Source: Prochlorococcus marinus str. MIT 9211 (GTDB lineage Bacteria > Cyanobacteriota > Cyanobacteriia > PCC-6307 > Cyanobiaceae). Taken from it: DNA of 64,000 bases. Location: NCBI RefSeq assembly GCF_000018585.1, contig NC_009976.1, forward strand, positions 248,001 through 312,000, given 5' to 3'. Under the pieces are notes generated by a model. The model did no database searches, had not been told where the DNA came from, and was given only the letters and a program-made list of their open reading frames with translations. The position numbers and the translations under genes are program-made. Positions 46,942 through 56,955 of the stretch are shown one piece after another (the stretch's first letter is position 1; each line of letters starts with the position of its first letter).

Positions 46942-48135
46942 ATGCAGGTGCCACCTTTTAGTCTTGATCAACAGCTGTCCGATATAGGGCATCAATTGGA
47001 GACTGCTGCTTCCAAGGTCCTTAGGAGTGGCCACTACATAGGGGGAAAAGAGGTTGATGACTTTGAGAAGTCCTTTGCTGCAAGCGTTTGTGTCCCATAT
47101 GCGATTGGTTGCAATAGTGGAACTGATGCCTTGATACTTGCTTTAAGAGCGTTAGATATAGGCCCTGGAGATGAAGTCTTGACACCTTCGTTTAGTTTCT
47201 TTGCAACAGCAGAAGCAATTAGCAACGTAGGAGCTAAACCAGTATTTATTGATATAGATCCTAAGAATTTTCTTATAAATACAGGATTGATAGAAAAAGC
47301 TATTACTTCTGCAACCAAGGCAATTTTGCCAGTGCACCTTTTTGGATGTCCTGTTGATATGGATGTAATTGTTTCTATAGCTAAGAAAAACCGACTAAAG
47401 ATTATTGAAGATTGTGCACAAGCAGCTGGCTCATATTGGCGAGGCAAGCCTGTTGGAGGTATAGGAGATATTGGCTGTTTTAGCTTTTTTCCTACTAAGA
47501 ATTTAGGTGCTGCAGGTGATGGAGGTGCTGTTACTACACATGACCCTGAAATAGCTCAAAGAGTTAGAGAAATTGCCGTTCATGGAATGCCTAGAAGATA
47601 TTTTCATACCAATCTTGGATATAACAGCCGTTTAGATGCTTTGCAAGCAGCTATTCTAAGCGTGAAATTACCCATGCTTTCTGACTGGGTTAAAAAGCGT
47701 CAGGCAATTGCCTTAAGATATCAAAAACTTTTAAAAGGAATACCAGGCTTAGAAATGCCTGGAGACTCTATAAATGATCAAGATCTTTGTGGTCATTCTT
47801 GGAATCAATTTGTAGTAAAGATTAAAGGAAATAATCTTAGTAAAAAACTAGATAGAGAAGAAATCTTTGATCATCAAGAAAATAATTTGTCTGATAGTAC
47901 TTATAGGGATTGGTTAAAGGAGGAATTATCAAAAAATGGCGTTAATACAATTATTTACTACCCAATCCCAATTCATCTACAACCTATTTATCAAGAGATT
48001 GGCTATAAAGATTGTAAATTACCTTTTACAGAAAAAGTTTCGCATCAAGTTCTAAGCCTACCTATTTTCCCAGAGTTAACTCTTGACAAGCAAGACTATG
48101 TTGTGAATCAAATTAGGAATTTACTACTAGTCTGA
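46942..48135 (+). CDS. DegT/DnrJ/EryC1/StrS-family aminotransferase
   Basis: A PLP-dependent sugar aminotransferase family protein of 397 residues. The conserved segments are GVPYAIGCNSGTDALILAL-like CNSGTDALILALRALD, GDEVLTPSFSFFATAEAI and the PLP lysine in FSFFPTKNLGAAGDGGAV. It probably transaminates a keto-sugar nucleotide for envelope glycans. An insertion of about 25 polar residues (around NLSKKLDREEIFDHQENN) interrupts the usual C-terminal domain. I choose ATG 46942 (MQVPPFSLDQQL); the frame also has a GTG at 46933. The upstream redoxin gene ends about 50 bases away. Confidence 0.9.
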   Translation: MQVPPFSLDQQLSDIGHQLETAASKVLRSGHYIGGKEVDDFEKSFAASVCVPYAIGCNSGTDALILALRALDIGPGDEVLTPSFSFFATAEAISNVGAKPVFIDIDPKNFLINTGLIEKAITSATKAILPVHLFGCPVDMDVIVSIAKKNRLKIIEDCAQAAGSYWRGKPVGGIGDIGCFSFFPTKNLGAAGDGGAVTTHDPEIAQRVREIAVHGMPRRYFHTNLGYNSRLDALQAAILSVKLPMLSDWVKKRQAIALRYQKLLKGIPGLEMPGDSINDQDLCGHSWNQFVVKIKGNNLSKKLDREEIFDHQENNLSDSTYRDWLKEELSKNGVNTIIYYPIPIHLQPIYQEIGYKDCKLPFTEKVSHQVLSLPIFPELTLDKQDYVVNQIRNLLLV

Positions 48136-48222
48136 TAAATGAAATAATTACTAAATTTATTAAAAGAATGAGACTTATTTTAAATAAACTATTTATTAAT
48201 CTAACCAAGCTTATTTTTCCCC

Positions 48223-48792
48223 TTAAAGGTTGAGGAATTGACAAGCTCTATGCCAAGCTGTAATGCTTTTGCCATCCAGGGGCTCATTACCACTTGCAAT
48301 AGCATGTTCTAGCTCGTTTTTGGTCATTTCTAAGACTTCAATATCTTCATCTTCGTCTCCTAAAGGTTTTTTTTCTAACGGAGTTAAGTTTTGAGCTAGA
48401 AAAAGATGAATTACCTCATCGGAATATCCTGGGCAAGGAAGCATTAAACCTAGGTTATGCCATTGCTTTGCTTGATAGCCAGATTCTTCACCTAATTCTC
48501 TTTTGATAGAGCTAAGTGGATCTTCGTTGGCTTCGAGTGTACCAGCTGGAAATTCAAGGATTCTTCTGGAAACTGCGAATCGGTATTGACGTAAGAGAAT
48601 TACATTGCCATTTTCTTGTATCGGTACAGCTAGAGCGGCACCAGGATGTCGGATCATTCCAAAACTACCTTCTATACCAATTGGTAATTGGATTTTATTT
48701 ACTTCAAAACGAAGTTTTTTTACATCAATAGATCTTTGGTTTGAAAGAATTGGAGATGGTTCAGGGGGTGGCAATGGAGTCATAACGAACAT
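48223..48792 (-). CDS. NUDIX hydrolase (ADP-ribose pyrophosphatase type)
   Basis: A 189-residue protein whose NUDIX box, GTLEANEDPLSSIKRELGEESGY, retains the REL and EE metal-binding core. The preceding RILEFPAGTLE and following WHNLGLMLPCPGYSDEV are typical of the ADP-ribose pyrophosphatase branch. The substrate is not provable from sequence. It starts with ATG (MFVMTPLPPP). It converges on the DegT gene, and folK ends about 55 bases upstream on the same strand. Confidence 0.88.
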   Translation of the reverse strand: MFVMTPLPPPEPSPILSNQRSIDVKKLRFEVNKIQLPIGIEGSFGMIRHPGAALAVPIQENGNVILLRQYRFAVSRRILEFPAGTLEANEDPLSSIKRELGEESGYQAKQWHNLGLMLPCPGYSDEVIHLFLAQNLTPLEKKPLGDEDEDIEVLEMTKNELEHAIASGNEPLDGKSITAWHRACQFLNL

Positions 48793-48846
48793 GTATAGAT
48801 GATTAGCAAACTTTTTATCTGTTTTTGTAGAGTTTTTTAAATCGCT

Positions 48847-49428
48847 TTATTCTTCCCAGCCTTCTTGAGGGGGAATTTGTCTAATCCCATATGCTTCTCT
48901 TTGTATTGATGCTGCTAATGGAATTAACACAAAGTCCCTCTCTATGAATCGAGGATGAGGCAGGACAAGTATTTTTTTGTTTATATGCAAATCACCCCAG
49001 GCAAGAAGGTCTATATCAAGGGTTCTTGGGCCCCACTTTACTTTGGAGAGCTCTCTTGCTCTCCCAAAGTTTTTTTCTAGTTCTAGAAATCGCTTTAATA
49101 AATCTATTGCTCTATCCTCTGTAGGCCTGATAGAAGCAAATTTCTCTCCTCTAACTACAAGGACAGCATTTATATAATTTGGTTGGTTGCTAGGCCCACC
49201 AATTGGTTGGGTTTCATACAATGGAGACCATTGCCAGTGAAGATTTGAAATAATTGGCAAAAAAGTTTTATTTGCTGGCACTAAAGCTTTGATCCATTCG
49301 CAGATCAATTGTTCTATCTGAGGTTTGACGGTTATAAGGGTAGAGACTGGAGGCCCTGCTGGACTAGGAATATTGGAACCTAGAGCAATTGCAAGAGTAT
49401 TTTGTTTGTAATAGTTCAAAGATGACAT
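48847..49428 (-). CDS. folK: 2-amino-4-hydroxy-6-hydroxymethyldihydropteridine pyrophosphokinase
   Basis: HPPK transfers pyrophosphate to the pterin precursor of folate. The motif ALGSNIPSPAGPP is the pterin-binding start of the domain, and WGPRTLDIDLLAWGD with LPHPRFIERDFVLIPLA holds the Mg-ATP site. At 193 residues it is of normal size, with no dihydropteroate synthase fused. It starts with ATG and is divergent from chlD, with a 53-base gap. It is on the same strand as the NUDIX gene. Confidence 0.94.
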   Translation of the reverse strand: MSSLNYYKQNTLAIALGSNIPSPAGPPVSTLITVKPQIEQLICEWIKALVPANKTFLPIISNLHWQWSPLYETQPIGGPSNQPNYINAVLVVRGEKFASIRPTEDRAIDLLKRFLELEKNFGRARELSKVKWGPRTLDIDLLAWGDLHINKKILVLPHPRFIERDFVLIPLAASIQREAYGIRQIPPQEGWEE

Positions 49429-49481
49429 GCTTTCATAAGTAATACAGGTACAAAAATGATCAGGCTAGTGAGTCTCGATGA

Positions 49482-51599
49482 TTGCAAGTGGAACACACCA
49501 CTGTGAATAGCCCAAGCCTCTCTTCCATGAAGACTGATGCTCGAGCTTTCCCTTTAGCTGCAATAACTGGTCATGGGACGCTGAAGCTTGCATTGATGCT
49601 CGCAGCAGTTGATCCTGGTCTAGGAGGGGTGATTATTGCAGGAGGGAGAGGCACAGGGAAGTCTGTCTTAGCTAGAGGATTACATGAGCTTTTGCCACCT
49701 ATAGAAGTTTTAGATCTTGATCTTCAGAAAGACTCGGAATATTTACGACCAGTTGGATTAAACCTAGATCCACACTTGCCTAATGAATGGGATGACGTTA
49801 CTAACCAAATAATTAATAATCATAAGAGGTTTTTAGATGATCAAGATAACTTTGAATTGCCTACAAAAGTTATTAAGGCCCCTTTTATCCAGGTCCCATT
49901 AGGTATTACGGAAGACAGACTGGTTGGTTCGGTAGATGTTGCATCTTCACTTGCATCAGGTAATGCAGTTTTTCAGCCTGGTTTGTTGGCTGAGGCTCAC
50001 AGAGGTGTTCTTTATATAGATGAATTGAATCTTTTGGATGATGGGATTGTCAACTTAATGCTTGCTGCAGTGGGATCAGGTGAGAATTTAATTGAAAGAG
50101 AGGGTTTGAGTCTTAGTCATCCATGCCGCCCGCTCTTGATTGCTACTTATAACCCTGAAGAGGGTGCGGTTCGTGATCACTTGCTAGATAGGTTCGCCAT
50201 TGTACTATCAGCAGATCAGGCTATTTCGAATATTCAAAGGGTAGAAATTACACAATCATCTATTGCTTTTGCTCAATCGAGCGAAGATTTTTTAAACACC
50301 TGGTCTGAAGCAACTGAAGCTATGGCTACTCAGTTGCTATTGGCTAGGCAATGGCTACCTGATGTTCAAATAACTAAAGAGCAGATTGAATATTTAGTGA
50401 ATGAAGCAATAAGAGGAGGTGTGGAAGGACATCGTTCTGAGTTATACGCTGCTCGTGTGGCAAAAGCACATGCAGCTCTTTGTGGTAGAGATAAGGTTGA
50501 AGCGGAAGATTTACAAGTTGCTGTTCGCCTTGTTATAGCTCCTAGGGCGCTCCAATTGCCTCCCACTGATGAGCAAATGGAGCCACCGCCTCCTGAGGAT
50601 CAACCTCCTCCTCCCGATCAATCGCAAGAGGATGACTTGGAGGATCAAGATTCTGAAGATGAGGATGAAGATGATACTCCTGAAGATCAGTCGTCACCTC
50701 CTATCCCCGAAGAATTTATGCTGGATCCGGAGGCTTGCGCTATTGACCCTGATTTATTGCTTTTCTCTTCTGCTAAATCAAAAAGTGGTAACAGTGGTAG
50801 CCGATCTGCTGTTTTTAGTGATAATCGTGGTCGCTATGTTAAGCCGATTATTCCTCGAGGACCAGTTTCAAGAATTGCAGTTGATGCAACGTTAAGGGCA
50901 GCAGCCCCATATCAGAAAGCTCGTCGTGAGAGAGAACCTTCAAGAAAGGTAATTGTTGAGGAAGGAGATTTGCGAGCGAAGCTTCTTCAAAGGAAAGCAG
51001 GAGCCTTAGTAATTTTTCTGGTTGATGCTAGTGGATCAATGGCATTAAATCGTATGCAGAGTGCTAAAGGAGCATTGATTAGATTGCTCTCAGAAGCTTA
51101 TGAAAATAGAGATGAAGTTTCTTTGATTCCATTTAGAGGAGAACAGGCAGATGTTTTGTTACCGCCAACCAGATCTATAACTGCAGCGAAACGACGGCTT
51201 GAGACTATGCCTTGCGGCGGTGGGTCCCCACTTGCACATGGCTTGACGCAAGCTGCAAGAGTTGGTGCTAATGCTCTCTCCACGGGAGATCTAGGACAGG
51301 TTGTAGTAGTGGCAATCACTGACGGAAGAGGAAATGTGCCTTTAGGGGTATCCTTGGGGCAACCTCAGATAGAGGGAGAAGATCCTGTTGATTTAAAACA
51401 AGAAGTTTTAGATGTAGCTAGTCGCTATAGAAGTTTAGGAATTAAGTTATTGGTGATTGATACAGAAAGAAAATTTATTGCAAGTGGGATGGGTAAAGAT
51501 TTAGCTGAGGCTGCAGGAGGTAAGTATGTGCAATTACCGAAAGCCAGTGATCAGGCGATTGCGTCAATTGCTATGGATGCTATTGGTGAAGTGAAGTGA
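49482..51599 (+). CDS. chlD: Magnesium chelatase subunit D
   Basis: ChlD, with ChlI and ChlH, inserts Mg2+ into protoporphyrin IX, committing it to chlorophyll. The N-terminal AAA+ domain (about 20-330) includes [14 protein letters not shown] and [17 protein letters not shown] Pro-rich then acidic linker follows ([17 protein letters not shown] and a run of Asp/Glu). The C-terminal VWA domain has the MIDAS motif [14 protein letters not shown]. The start is GTG 49482. The 705-residue length is normal. The last codons fall in a GTGAA tandem repeat that spans the stop. Confidence 0.96.
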   Translation: MQVEHTTVNSPSLSSMKTDARAFPLAAITGHGTLKLALMLAAVDPGLGGVIIAGGRGTGKSVLARGLHELLPPIEVLDLDLQKDSEYLRPVGLNLDPHLPNEWDDVTNQIINNHKRFLDDQDNFELPTKVIKAPFIQVPLGITEDRLVGSVDVASSLASGNAVFQPGLLAEAHRGVLYIDELNLLDDGIVNLMLAAVGSGENLIEREGLSLSHPCRPLLIATYNPEEGAVRDHLLDRFAIVLSADQAISNIQRVEITQSSIAFAQSSEDFLNTWSEATEAMATQLLLARQWLPDVQITKEQIEYLVNEAIRGGVEGHRSELYAARVAKAHAALCGRDKVEAEDLQVAVRLVIAPRALQLPPTDEQMEPPPPEDQPPPPDQSQEDDLEDQDSEDEDEDDTPEDQSSPPIPEEFMLDPEACAIDPDLLLFSSAKSKSGNSGSRSAVFSDNRGRYVKPIIPRGPVSRIAVDATLRAAAPYQKARREREPSRKVIVEEGDLRAKLLQRKAGALVIFLVDASGSMALNRMQSAKGALIRLLSEAYENRDEVSLIPFRGEQADVLLPPTRSITAAKRRLETMPCGGGSPLAHGLTQAARVGANALSTGDLGQVVVVAITDGRGNVPLGVSLGQPQIEGEDPVDLKQEVLDVASRYRSLGIKLLVIDTERKFIASGMGKDLAEAAGGKYVQLPKASDQAIASIAMDAIGEVK

Positions 51600-51615
51600 A
51601 GTGAAGTGAAGTGAA
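51586..51615. repeat. GTGAA pentanucleotide tandem repeat across the chlD stop
   Basis: Six perfect copies of GTGAA in a row, beginning 14 bases before the end of chlD and continuing 16 bases beyond its stop. The TGA stop at 51597-51599 is formed across two copies. Because GTGAA repeats place a TGA in every frame, gain or loss of one unit would change only the last residues. It ends ten bases before the MCE gene's stop. Confidence 0.97.
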
Positions 51616-51625
51616 GTTATAACTT

Positions 51626-52471
51626 TTAAGGATATAAATCATTAAATAACTTGCCTATACCAATTGCAGCACTTTGTATAGCCGAAGTTAGCTCTTCATT
51701 GTTAATCATCTTGCTTAAATCAGTCGCTAATTTGTCTAGCTTTTGAGTAGTTGAACTCATTGATTTTGCTGTTTGTTTTATATGACCCAGTGTCTCTGGA
51801 TTGTCTACAACAGCTAAAATATTGTTTATATGCGCAACAGTTTTCTTTAATTCAGTAATTATTGGTTTTGCTCTTATCATCTCCTCTTTTGAAAGCTCAA
51901 TTAGCTCTTTTAACTCTTGTTGTGTTTCATCAAACTGACCGATTGATTTGACCATCTTTGAAATAACCTCTTCTTCACCTGCTTGGTCTAGAAGCTCATT
52001 TAACTCTTCTGTTAGTGTAGAAATATTTTTAATTGCTTGTCCTTTTATTGTGTCTCCATCGCAGACAATTAAATTACTAGGACAGTCTTTTTTGTTGGGT
52101 AAAGAAGTTATATTTTGACTATGGACCCCTTTACTGATTAATGAAACTTCCATGTCTCTGCCAAGGACAGAACTAGCTAAAACTTTTGCATAAACTGGCT
52201 TGAATAACAACAATTTATTTGTATTAAGCCTAAGATTTGCCTTAACATTTCTTGTGTTAAATGATATTTTTTCAACAGAGCCTACTTTAATGCCTCTAAA
52301 AGTCACAGGGGTTCCATCTGATAGTCCACTTGCATCATCAAAAGTTGCAACAATATTCCAATCGTTTCTTCCAACTCTAAAGCCTTGCAACCAAATTATT
52401 ATGCCAGAAAGTAATACTACTCCTCCTAAAAGAGTAAATCCAACAATGGCTTCACGGTAGCTCCTCCTCAT
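51626..52471 (-). CDS. MCE-domain lipid transport protein (MlaD/TGD2 type)
   Basis: A 281-residue protein with one N-terminal membrane helix (AIVGFTLLGGVVLLSGIIIWLQG) followed by an MCE domain (ATFDDASGLSDGTPVTFRGIKVGSVEKI) and a helical, coiled-coil C-terminus. MCE proteins form hexameric rings that bridge lipids between membranes: MlaD in proteobacteria and TGD2 in plastids. It follows its ABC ATPase gene with five bases between, forming an operon. The permease partner is not in the window. It converges on chlD. Confidence 0.9.
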   Translation of the reverse strand: MRRSYREAIVGFTLLGGVVLLSGIIIWLQGFRVGRNDWNIVATFDDASGLSDGTPVTFRGIKVGSVEKISFNTRNVKANLRLNTNKLLLFKPVYAKVLASSVLGRDMEVSLISKGVHSQNITSLPNKKDCPSNLIVCDGDTIKGQAIKNISTLTEELNELLDQAGEEEVISKMVKSIGQFDETQQELKELIELSKEEMIRAKPIITELKKTVAHINNILAVVDNPETLGHIKQTAKSMSSTTQKLDKLATDLSKMINNEELTSAIQSAAIGIGKLFNDLYP

Positions 52472-52476
52472 ATCTA

Positions 52477-53289
52477 TTAGATTATTTCAGGTTGAATAGG
52501 GCCTTGAAGGCTACCAGTTCGGAACTGTTTTATAAAAGAGTTATCTGATTCTTTAAATTCCTTTATTGTTCCATCCCATTGGATTTTCCCGCCATACAGC
52601 ATTAATACTCTTTCTGCAGATCGTTCAATTGTGCTCATCACATGGCTAACTACTATTGAGCATCCTTTTGCAACATTGGTAGTTTTTATTATCAAATCTT
52701 CTATCCGTGTGCAGGCTATGGGATCTAGGCCAGAAGTTGGTTCGTCAAATAATAATAATGGCATGGAAGAAGATTGCAATGAGGACCCTTTTACCAATGC
52801 TCGTGCAAAACTTACTCTTTTTTGCATGCCTCCACTGAGTTGACTTGGTAATTTATTGCTTACATTGTAAAGCCCAACTTCTTGTAGGCATGAAATAACA
52901 ATTTCTTTTATTTTACTTTCACTCATAGATTGGTTTTTTCTTAATAGAAAACCTACATTTTCTTCTACTGTTAAAGAGCCAAGGAGTGCAGGATTTTGAA
53001 AAACTAAACGTACATCAGGAGGATTAGTTTGATCCAGCCTTAAGTAACTTTGAGTGCTGCCAAATAATTTCAGATTACCGCTTGTTGGGAGCAAAAGACC
53101 TGCTAAGACTCTTAGAGTGGTTGACTTCCCACAGCCTGATGGACCAATTATTGCTATTTTCTCGCCTGGTTTCATTACTAAATTAAATTTATTTAAAACG
53201 GGCTTGGAATCCCATTCAACTAATAAATTCTCAATTTCAACAATTGGTTCAGCATTGTCTTGGGTTTTTATTGATTTTGAATGTTCCAT
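52477..53289 (-). CDS. ABC transporter ATPase, MCE-associated (MlaF/TGD3 type)
   Basis: A canonical ABC ATPase: Walker A GPSGCGKSTTLRVLAG, signature LSGGMQKRVSFARAL, Walker B LLLFDEPTSGLDP and switch His VVSHVM. The LSGGMQKR variant is typical of the MlaF/TGD3 branch that energises MCE lipid transport. I choose ATG 53289 ([13 protein letters not shown], 270 residues). A TTG at 53319 is also in frame but would overlap the next gene's start. It lies five bases upstream of the MCE gene on the same strand. Confidence 0.9.
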   Translation of the reverse strand: MEHSKSIKTQDNAEPIVEIENLLVEWDSKPVLNKFNLVMKPGEKIAIIGPSGCGKSTTLRVLAGLLLPTSGNLKLFGSTQSYLRLDQTNPPDVRLVFQNPALLGSLTVEENVGFLLRKNQSMSESKIKEIVISCLQEVGLYNVSNKLPSQLSGGMQKRVSFARALVKGSSLQSSSMPLLLFDEPTSGLDPIACTRIEDLIIKTTNVAKGCSIVVSHVMSTIERSAERVLMLYGGKIQWDGTIKEFKESDNSFIKQFRTGSLQGPIQPEII

Positions 53290-54789
53290 CTGGCTTTCTT
53301 TAAGTGGACTGAAGGTCAAGTTCCCTTAGAGTTATCTATAAATAATCTCTGTGCGAGTTTTTTAGAGTTGTCCTCGATTAATAAACCATTTAGAAAAAGA
53401 AGGAGAAGAAATCAGGCCCATGCTGATTTGTCGAAGAATAGCTTCAGAAGAATCAATGAAATTAACTTTATAAGGAGATTGCAAAGAGCAGTGCGTTGGC
53501 TATTGCCTGGATTGGTTGTAAAACGCTGGATGTTTACTTCAGGCATTGGGTTAATAATAGCTCTTCTTGGAGCTGCTATATGGGCTGACTTAAACCCTAT
53601 TTATTGGGCAGTTGAAAGATTGTTTTGGTTTCTTGAAGGAATTACCACGTTCCTACCTAGAAGTTTTACTGGACCAATTGTTTTTTTAATTGGTATTGGT
53701 CTTCTGCTTTGGGGGCAGAGTAGGAGCTTTGATTCAATACAAAAAGCTGTTGCTCCTGATAAAGATGCAGTTTTAGTAGACGCATTAATGGTTAAGAGCA
53801 AATTGAATAGGGGGCCAAATATTGTTGCTATTGGAGGTGGAACTGGCTTAGCTTCACTACTTCAAGGTTTGAAGAGATATAGCAGTCGCATAACCGCAAT
53901 TGTCACAGTTGCAGACGATGGAGGAAGCAGTGGAATTTTGCGAAGAGAGCTTGGTGTGCAGCCGCCAGGGGATATTCGCAATTGTCTTGCAGCTCTATCA
54001 AATGAAGAGCCTCTTTTAACAAGACTTTTTCAATATCGCTTTTCATCTGGGACTGGATTGGCAGGTCATAGTTTTGGCAATCTCTTTCTTTCAGCATTGA
54101 CTTCTATTACAGGCAATATTGATACAGCTATTACAGCTTCTAGTCGAATCCTGTCCGTTCAAGGCCAAGTTGTTCCAGCAACTAATGCTGATGTATGTCT
54201 TTGGGCTGAATTGGAGAATGGAGAGGTTGTTGAAGGGGAGTCATCAATAGGTCGCGCTTCTAGCCCAATAGTTCGTATTGGTTGCTATCCAGAAAAACCT
54301 CCTGCAATTAGCAGAGCTTTAGATGCAATAGAGAATGCGGAATTAATCTTGCTGGGTCCAGGAAGTCTTTATACTTCTCTTTTGCCAAACTTATTGGTGC
54401 CAGAAATAGTCGCTGCGATACAAAAAAGTAAAGCGCCAAAATTATATATCTGTAATTTAATGACTCAGCCAGGAGAAACAGATGGTCTAGATGTAGCAGG
54501 ACATATCAGAGCTATTGAGGCTCAATTAGCAAGTCTTGGCATTACTAATAGGATTTTCAATGAAATACTTGTTCAAGAAGCTCTTGCCCCATCTCCTTTG
54601 ATTGAGTATTACCGATCACGAGGGGCAGAGCCTGTTAAATGTGATCGTAATAGCCTTCTTTCTAAGGGGTACAGGGTTTATCAGGCATCACTTCAGGGTT
54701 CTAAAGCTACCCCTACTTTGAGGCATGATCCAAGGAGTCTTTCTTTAGCTGTTATGCGCTTTTATCGAAAATATAAAAGAAAGAATTAA
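53281..54789 (+). CDS. YvcK/CofD-like protein with two N-terminal membrane helices
   Basis: A protein of up to 502 residues. Its core begins near [18 protein letters not shown], followed by [16 protein letters not shown] and [12 protein letters not shown], the signature of the YvcK/CofD family. YvcK in Bacillus affects cell wall and carbon metabolism and binds UDP-sugars. Ahead of it are a basic stretch (RKRRRRNQ) and two hydrophobic segments (about 82-100 and 120-148), an addition also seen in other cyanobacteria. ATG 53281 would overlap the divergent ABC gene, so the real start may be later, for example TTG 53368. It is convergent with ndhJ. Confidence 0.85.
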   Translation: MFHLAFFKWTEGQVPLELSINNLCASFLELSSINKPFRKRRRRNQAHADLSKNSFRRINEINFIRRLQRAVRWLLPGLVVKRWMFTSGIGLIIALLGAAIWADLNPIYWAVERLFWFLEGITTFLPRSFTGPIVFLIGIGLLLWGQSRSFDSIQKAVAPDKDAVLVDALMVKSKLNRGPNIVAIGGGTGLASLLQGLKRYSSRITAIVTVADDGGSSGILRRELGVQPPGDIRNCLAALSNEEPLLTRLFQYRFSSGTGLAGHSFGNLFLSALTSITGNIDTAITASSRILSVQGQVVPATNADVCLWAELENGEVVEGESSIGRASSPIVRIGCYPEKPPAISRALDAIENAELILLGPGSLYTSLLPNLLVPEIVAAIQKSKAPKLYICNLMTQPGETDGLDVAGHIRAIEAQLASLGITNRIFNEILVQEALAPSPLIEYYRSRGAEPVKCDRNSLLSKGYRVYQASLQGSKATPTLRHDPRSLSLAVMRFYRKYKRKN

Positions 54790-55334
54790 TAAGCATCTTG
54801 CATTTCATAGAAATCTGGCTGAATATAATCTTTTCGTAGTGGCCATCCTCTCCAGTCTTCAGGCATTAGTAGCCTTTTAGGGTGTGGGTGACCATCAAAA
54901 TTAATACCAAACATGTCATAGGTTTCTCTTTCTTGCCAATCACATCCTCGAAATAATTTATATAAACTGGGTACTCTTAGGCTTCCATTCCTATCAAGGA
55001 AAACTTTTAACCTAACTTCTCGAGGCTTATCGCCTTCATTAAAATCTTTCATTTCCATTAGGTGATAAAAGCAAACTAGAGATAAGCCAGGGCCTTCGTC
55101 ATAACCACCTTGACACTGCAAATAATTAAAACCATTCATTTTTAATTCTGAAACAATCTTGAAAAGTTGTTGTGGGTCGACTCCTAAATTTTCAATTCCA
55201 ATTTCATCAGGCTCAAGAAGTTTATGTATTAAACCTTTTTGATTAAGCCATTTACTGATTGGTCCTGGTTCAATTTGAGGACCTTGATCAGTATTTGTAA
55301 GTTCTGATGTTTGAGTTTCTTCGTTCATTGGCAA
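54786..55334 (-). CDS. ndhJ: NAD(P)H-quinone oxidoreductase subunit J
   Basis: NdhJ is a peripheral-arm subunit of the cyanobacterial NDH-1 complex (respiration, cyclic electron flow). The sequence has [23 protein letters not shown] and the 30-kDa subunit signature [14 protein letters not shown], with [17 protein letters not shown] at the end. The 182-residue length is normal. It is the last gene of ndhC-ndhK-ndhJ and starts with ATG five bases after ndhK. It overlaps the end of the YvcK-like gene by four bases convergently. Confidence 0.95.
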   Translation of the reverse strand: MPMNEETQTSELTNTDQGPQIEPGPISKWLNQKGLIHKLLEPDEIGIENLGVDPQQLFKIVSELKMNGFNYLQCQGGYDEGPGLSLVCFYHLMEMKDFNEGDKPREVRLKVFLDRNGSLRVPSLYKLFRGCDWQERETYDMFGINFDGHPHPKRLLMPEDWRGWPLRKDYIQPDFYEMQDAY

Positions 55335-55339
55335 GGTTT

Positions 55340-56098
55340 TTATTGGGCAATTTCTTTGGTTGCTTCATTTTGATCTTCAAGAGGAATCTCTTGAGAAGGG
55401 CTTAAAGCTTGTTTTTGAGTGCTTGCATTTAGATAGGCCCCGGTTACTTGAGATTGGACTCTCTTCATTTTATGAGGAACGCTGAAGTATCGATGCTTCT
55501 GGAGCATTTTTTCGCGTTCTTGGAATGATTCATTCCCAACCTTTTTTCTTAGTTTTATAACAGCATCAAAAATTGCTTCTGGTCTAGGGGGGCATCCAGG
55601 TAAATAAAGGTCTACAGGTATTAGTTTGTCGACCCCTCTTACGGCAGTAGTTGAGTCAGCACTAAACATTCCACCTGTAATGGTGCATGCTCCCATCGCT
55701 ATGACATATTTTGGGTCAGGCATTTGTTCATATAACCGAACAAGTGCGGGAGCCATTTTCATCGTTACTGTCCCAGCCACTATTAAAAGATCAGCTTGCC
55801 TAGGTGAACTTCTTGGAACTAAACCAAATCGATCAAAATCAAATCTTGAACCAATCAAAGCAGCAAATTCAATGAAGCAGCAAGCTGTTCCATATAAAAG
55901 TGGCCAAAGACTACTTAATCTGGCCCAGTTATGAAGATCATCAAGACTAGTCAGAATAATATTTTCGCTTAATTCGTTTGTGACATTTGGCGCTCCTACT
56001 GGTCCGCAGGTGGCTTCTCGAATGTCTCGAACTGCATTTATAGAAGGAAGATCGGTCAACGGATTAGCTCCATTCAAGTGCACCTTTGCGCCATGCAT
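55340..56098 (-). CDS. ndhK: NAD(P)H-quinone oxidoreductase subunit K
   Basis: NdhK carries the N2 [4Fe-4S] cluster next to the quinone site of NDH-1. The cluster ligands appear as the tandem pair in [15 protein letters not shown], the Cys in [11 protein letters not shown] and the Cys in [10 protein letters not shown]. The sequence to about residue 205 is very close to its cyanobacterial relatives, and a variable tail of 40 residues follows. The start ATG 56098 overlaps the end of ndhC by 35 bases; a later GTG or TTG start cannot be excluded. Confidence 0.95.
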   Translation of the reverse strand: MHGAKVHLNGANPLTDLPSINAVRDIREATCGPVGAPNVTNELSENIILTSLDDLHNWARLSSLWPLLYGTACCFIEFAALIGSRFDFDRFGLVPRSSPRQADLLIVAGTVTMKMAPALVRLYEQMPDPKYVIAMGACTITGGMFSADSTTAVRGVDKLIPVDLYLPGCPPRPEAIFDAVIKLRKKVGNESFQEREKMLQKHRYFSVPHKMKRVQSQVTGAYLNASTQKQALSPSQEIPLEDQNEATKEIAQ

Positions 56099-56426
56099 AT
56101 GCTAGTGCGACAATAAGGATTGCGATGAAAATCAGGGCTTCAATAAACGCTAACAACCCAAGTTTATGAAATGCAACTGCCCAGGGGTACAAAAAAACCG
56201 TTTCAACATCAAAAATCACGAAGACTAAAGCAAACATGTAATAACGAATATTGAATTGAATCCATGCACCTCCAATCGGCTCCATGCCAGATTCATAGGT
56301 CAGTTCTCTTTCGCCAGTTTGGCTTTTTGGGGATAGAAGCTTGTTTGTTACTAAAGCAAGAACTGGAACAGCTGCCGAAATTAGTAAAAAACCTAGGAAT
56401 GCGTCATAACCTTGGAGTGAGAACAT
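56064..56426 (-). CDS. ndhC: NAD(P)H-quinone oxidoreductase subunit 3
   Basis: NdhC is a 120-residue membrane subunit with three hydrophobic helices (about 8-28, 62-82 and 92-112). The conserved [18 protein letters not shown] loop and [16 protein letters not shown] are the family's signature and lie near the quinone-binding region. It begins with ATG ([12 protein letters not shown]), overlaps the ndhK start, and heads the ndhC-K-J operon. It is divergent from the rubredoxin gene. Confidence 0.96.
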   Translation of the reverse strand: MFSLQGYDAFLGFLLISAAVPVLALVTNKLLSPKSQTGERELTYESGMEPIGGAWIQFNIRYYMFALVFVIFDVETVFLYPWAVAFHKLGLLAFIEALIFIAILIVALAYAWRKGALEWS

Positions 56427-56511
56427 TAGTTATTAAAAACTTGATTCTTAGTTTGACTTTCGCTTATCGGTAGTTTCATAGATAGAGTTAGGTGAGTGAG
56501 TGAGTGTGGAA

Positions 56512-56946
56512 ATGGTGAGCGATGAATCAAAAACTGCATTAGATAGGGATCCAGCCAATCCAATTGGCAAAGATTCGATAGATGCAGATCAAATGAAAGA
56601 TCAGGTTCTCTCAGATTTTAAGCAAGATCTGAGAGAACATCGTTTTGAGTGTAGAGAATGTGGATACATTTATGATCCAAAGGAAGGATTGAGTAAGTAC
56701 AAAATTTCAAAGGGTACTGCTTTTATAGATCTTGACAAGCAAAAATTCCGTTGTCCAGTTTGTAGGTCAGGTTTTGAGGCCTATAAAGATATTGGCGCTG
56801 CATTTCAACCAATCGAGGGATTTGAGGAGAATATTAAATATGGTTTTGGTTTCAATACTCTTCCACCAGGACAGAAGAATGTTTTGATTTTTGGTGGTTT
56901 AGCCTTAATGGCAGCCTGCTTCTTATCCCTTTATTCATTGCATTAG
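56512..56946 (+). CDS. rubA: Membrane-bound rubredoxin (PSII assembly, RubA type)
   Basis: A 144-residue protein. A central rubredoxin domain has two CxxC pairs (FECRECGYIYDPKEG and FRCPVCRSGFEAY) binding one iron, and a C-terminal membrane helix (NVLIFGGLALMAACFLSLY) follows. This matches RubA, which is required for PSII or PSI assembly in cyanobacteria. It lies immediately upstream of ycf48 and psbEFLJ, which supports that role. I choose ATG 56512; GTG 56500 is also in frame. The N-terminal 40 residues are acidic and variable. Confidence 0.93.
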   Translation: MVSDESKTALDRDPANPIGKDSIDADQMKDQVLSDFKQDLREHRFECRECGYIYDPKEGLSKYKISKGTAFIDLDKQKFRCPVCRSGFEAYKDIGAAFQPIEGFEENIKYGFGFNTLPPGQKNVLIFGGLALMAACFLSLYSLH

Positions 56947-56955
56947 TTCATCACT

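Noticed and set aside
47034-47447. 137-codon ORF on the minus strand inside the DegT gene
   Set aside because: It lies wholly within a well-supported PLP aminotransferase in the opposite frame and lacks motifs.
56491-56504. GTGAG-like short repeat before the rubredoxin gene
   Set aside because: Only about three imperfect units, not a significant tandem array; it does not resemble the chlD repeat in scale.
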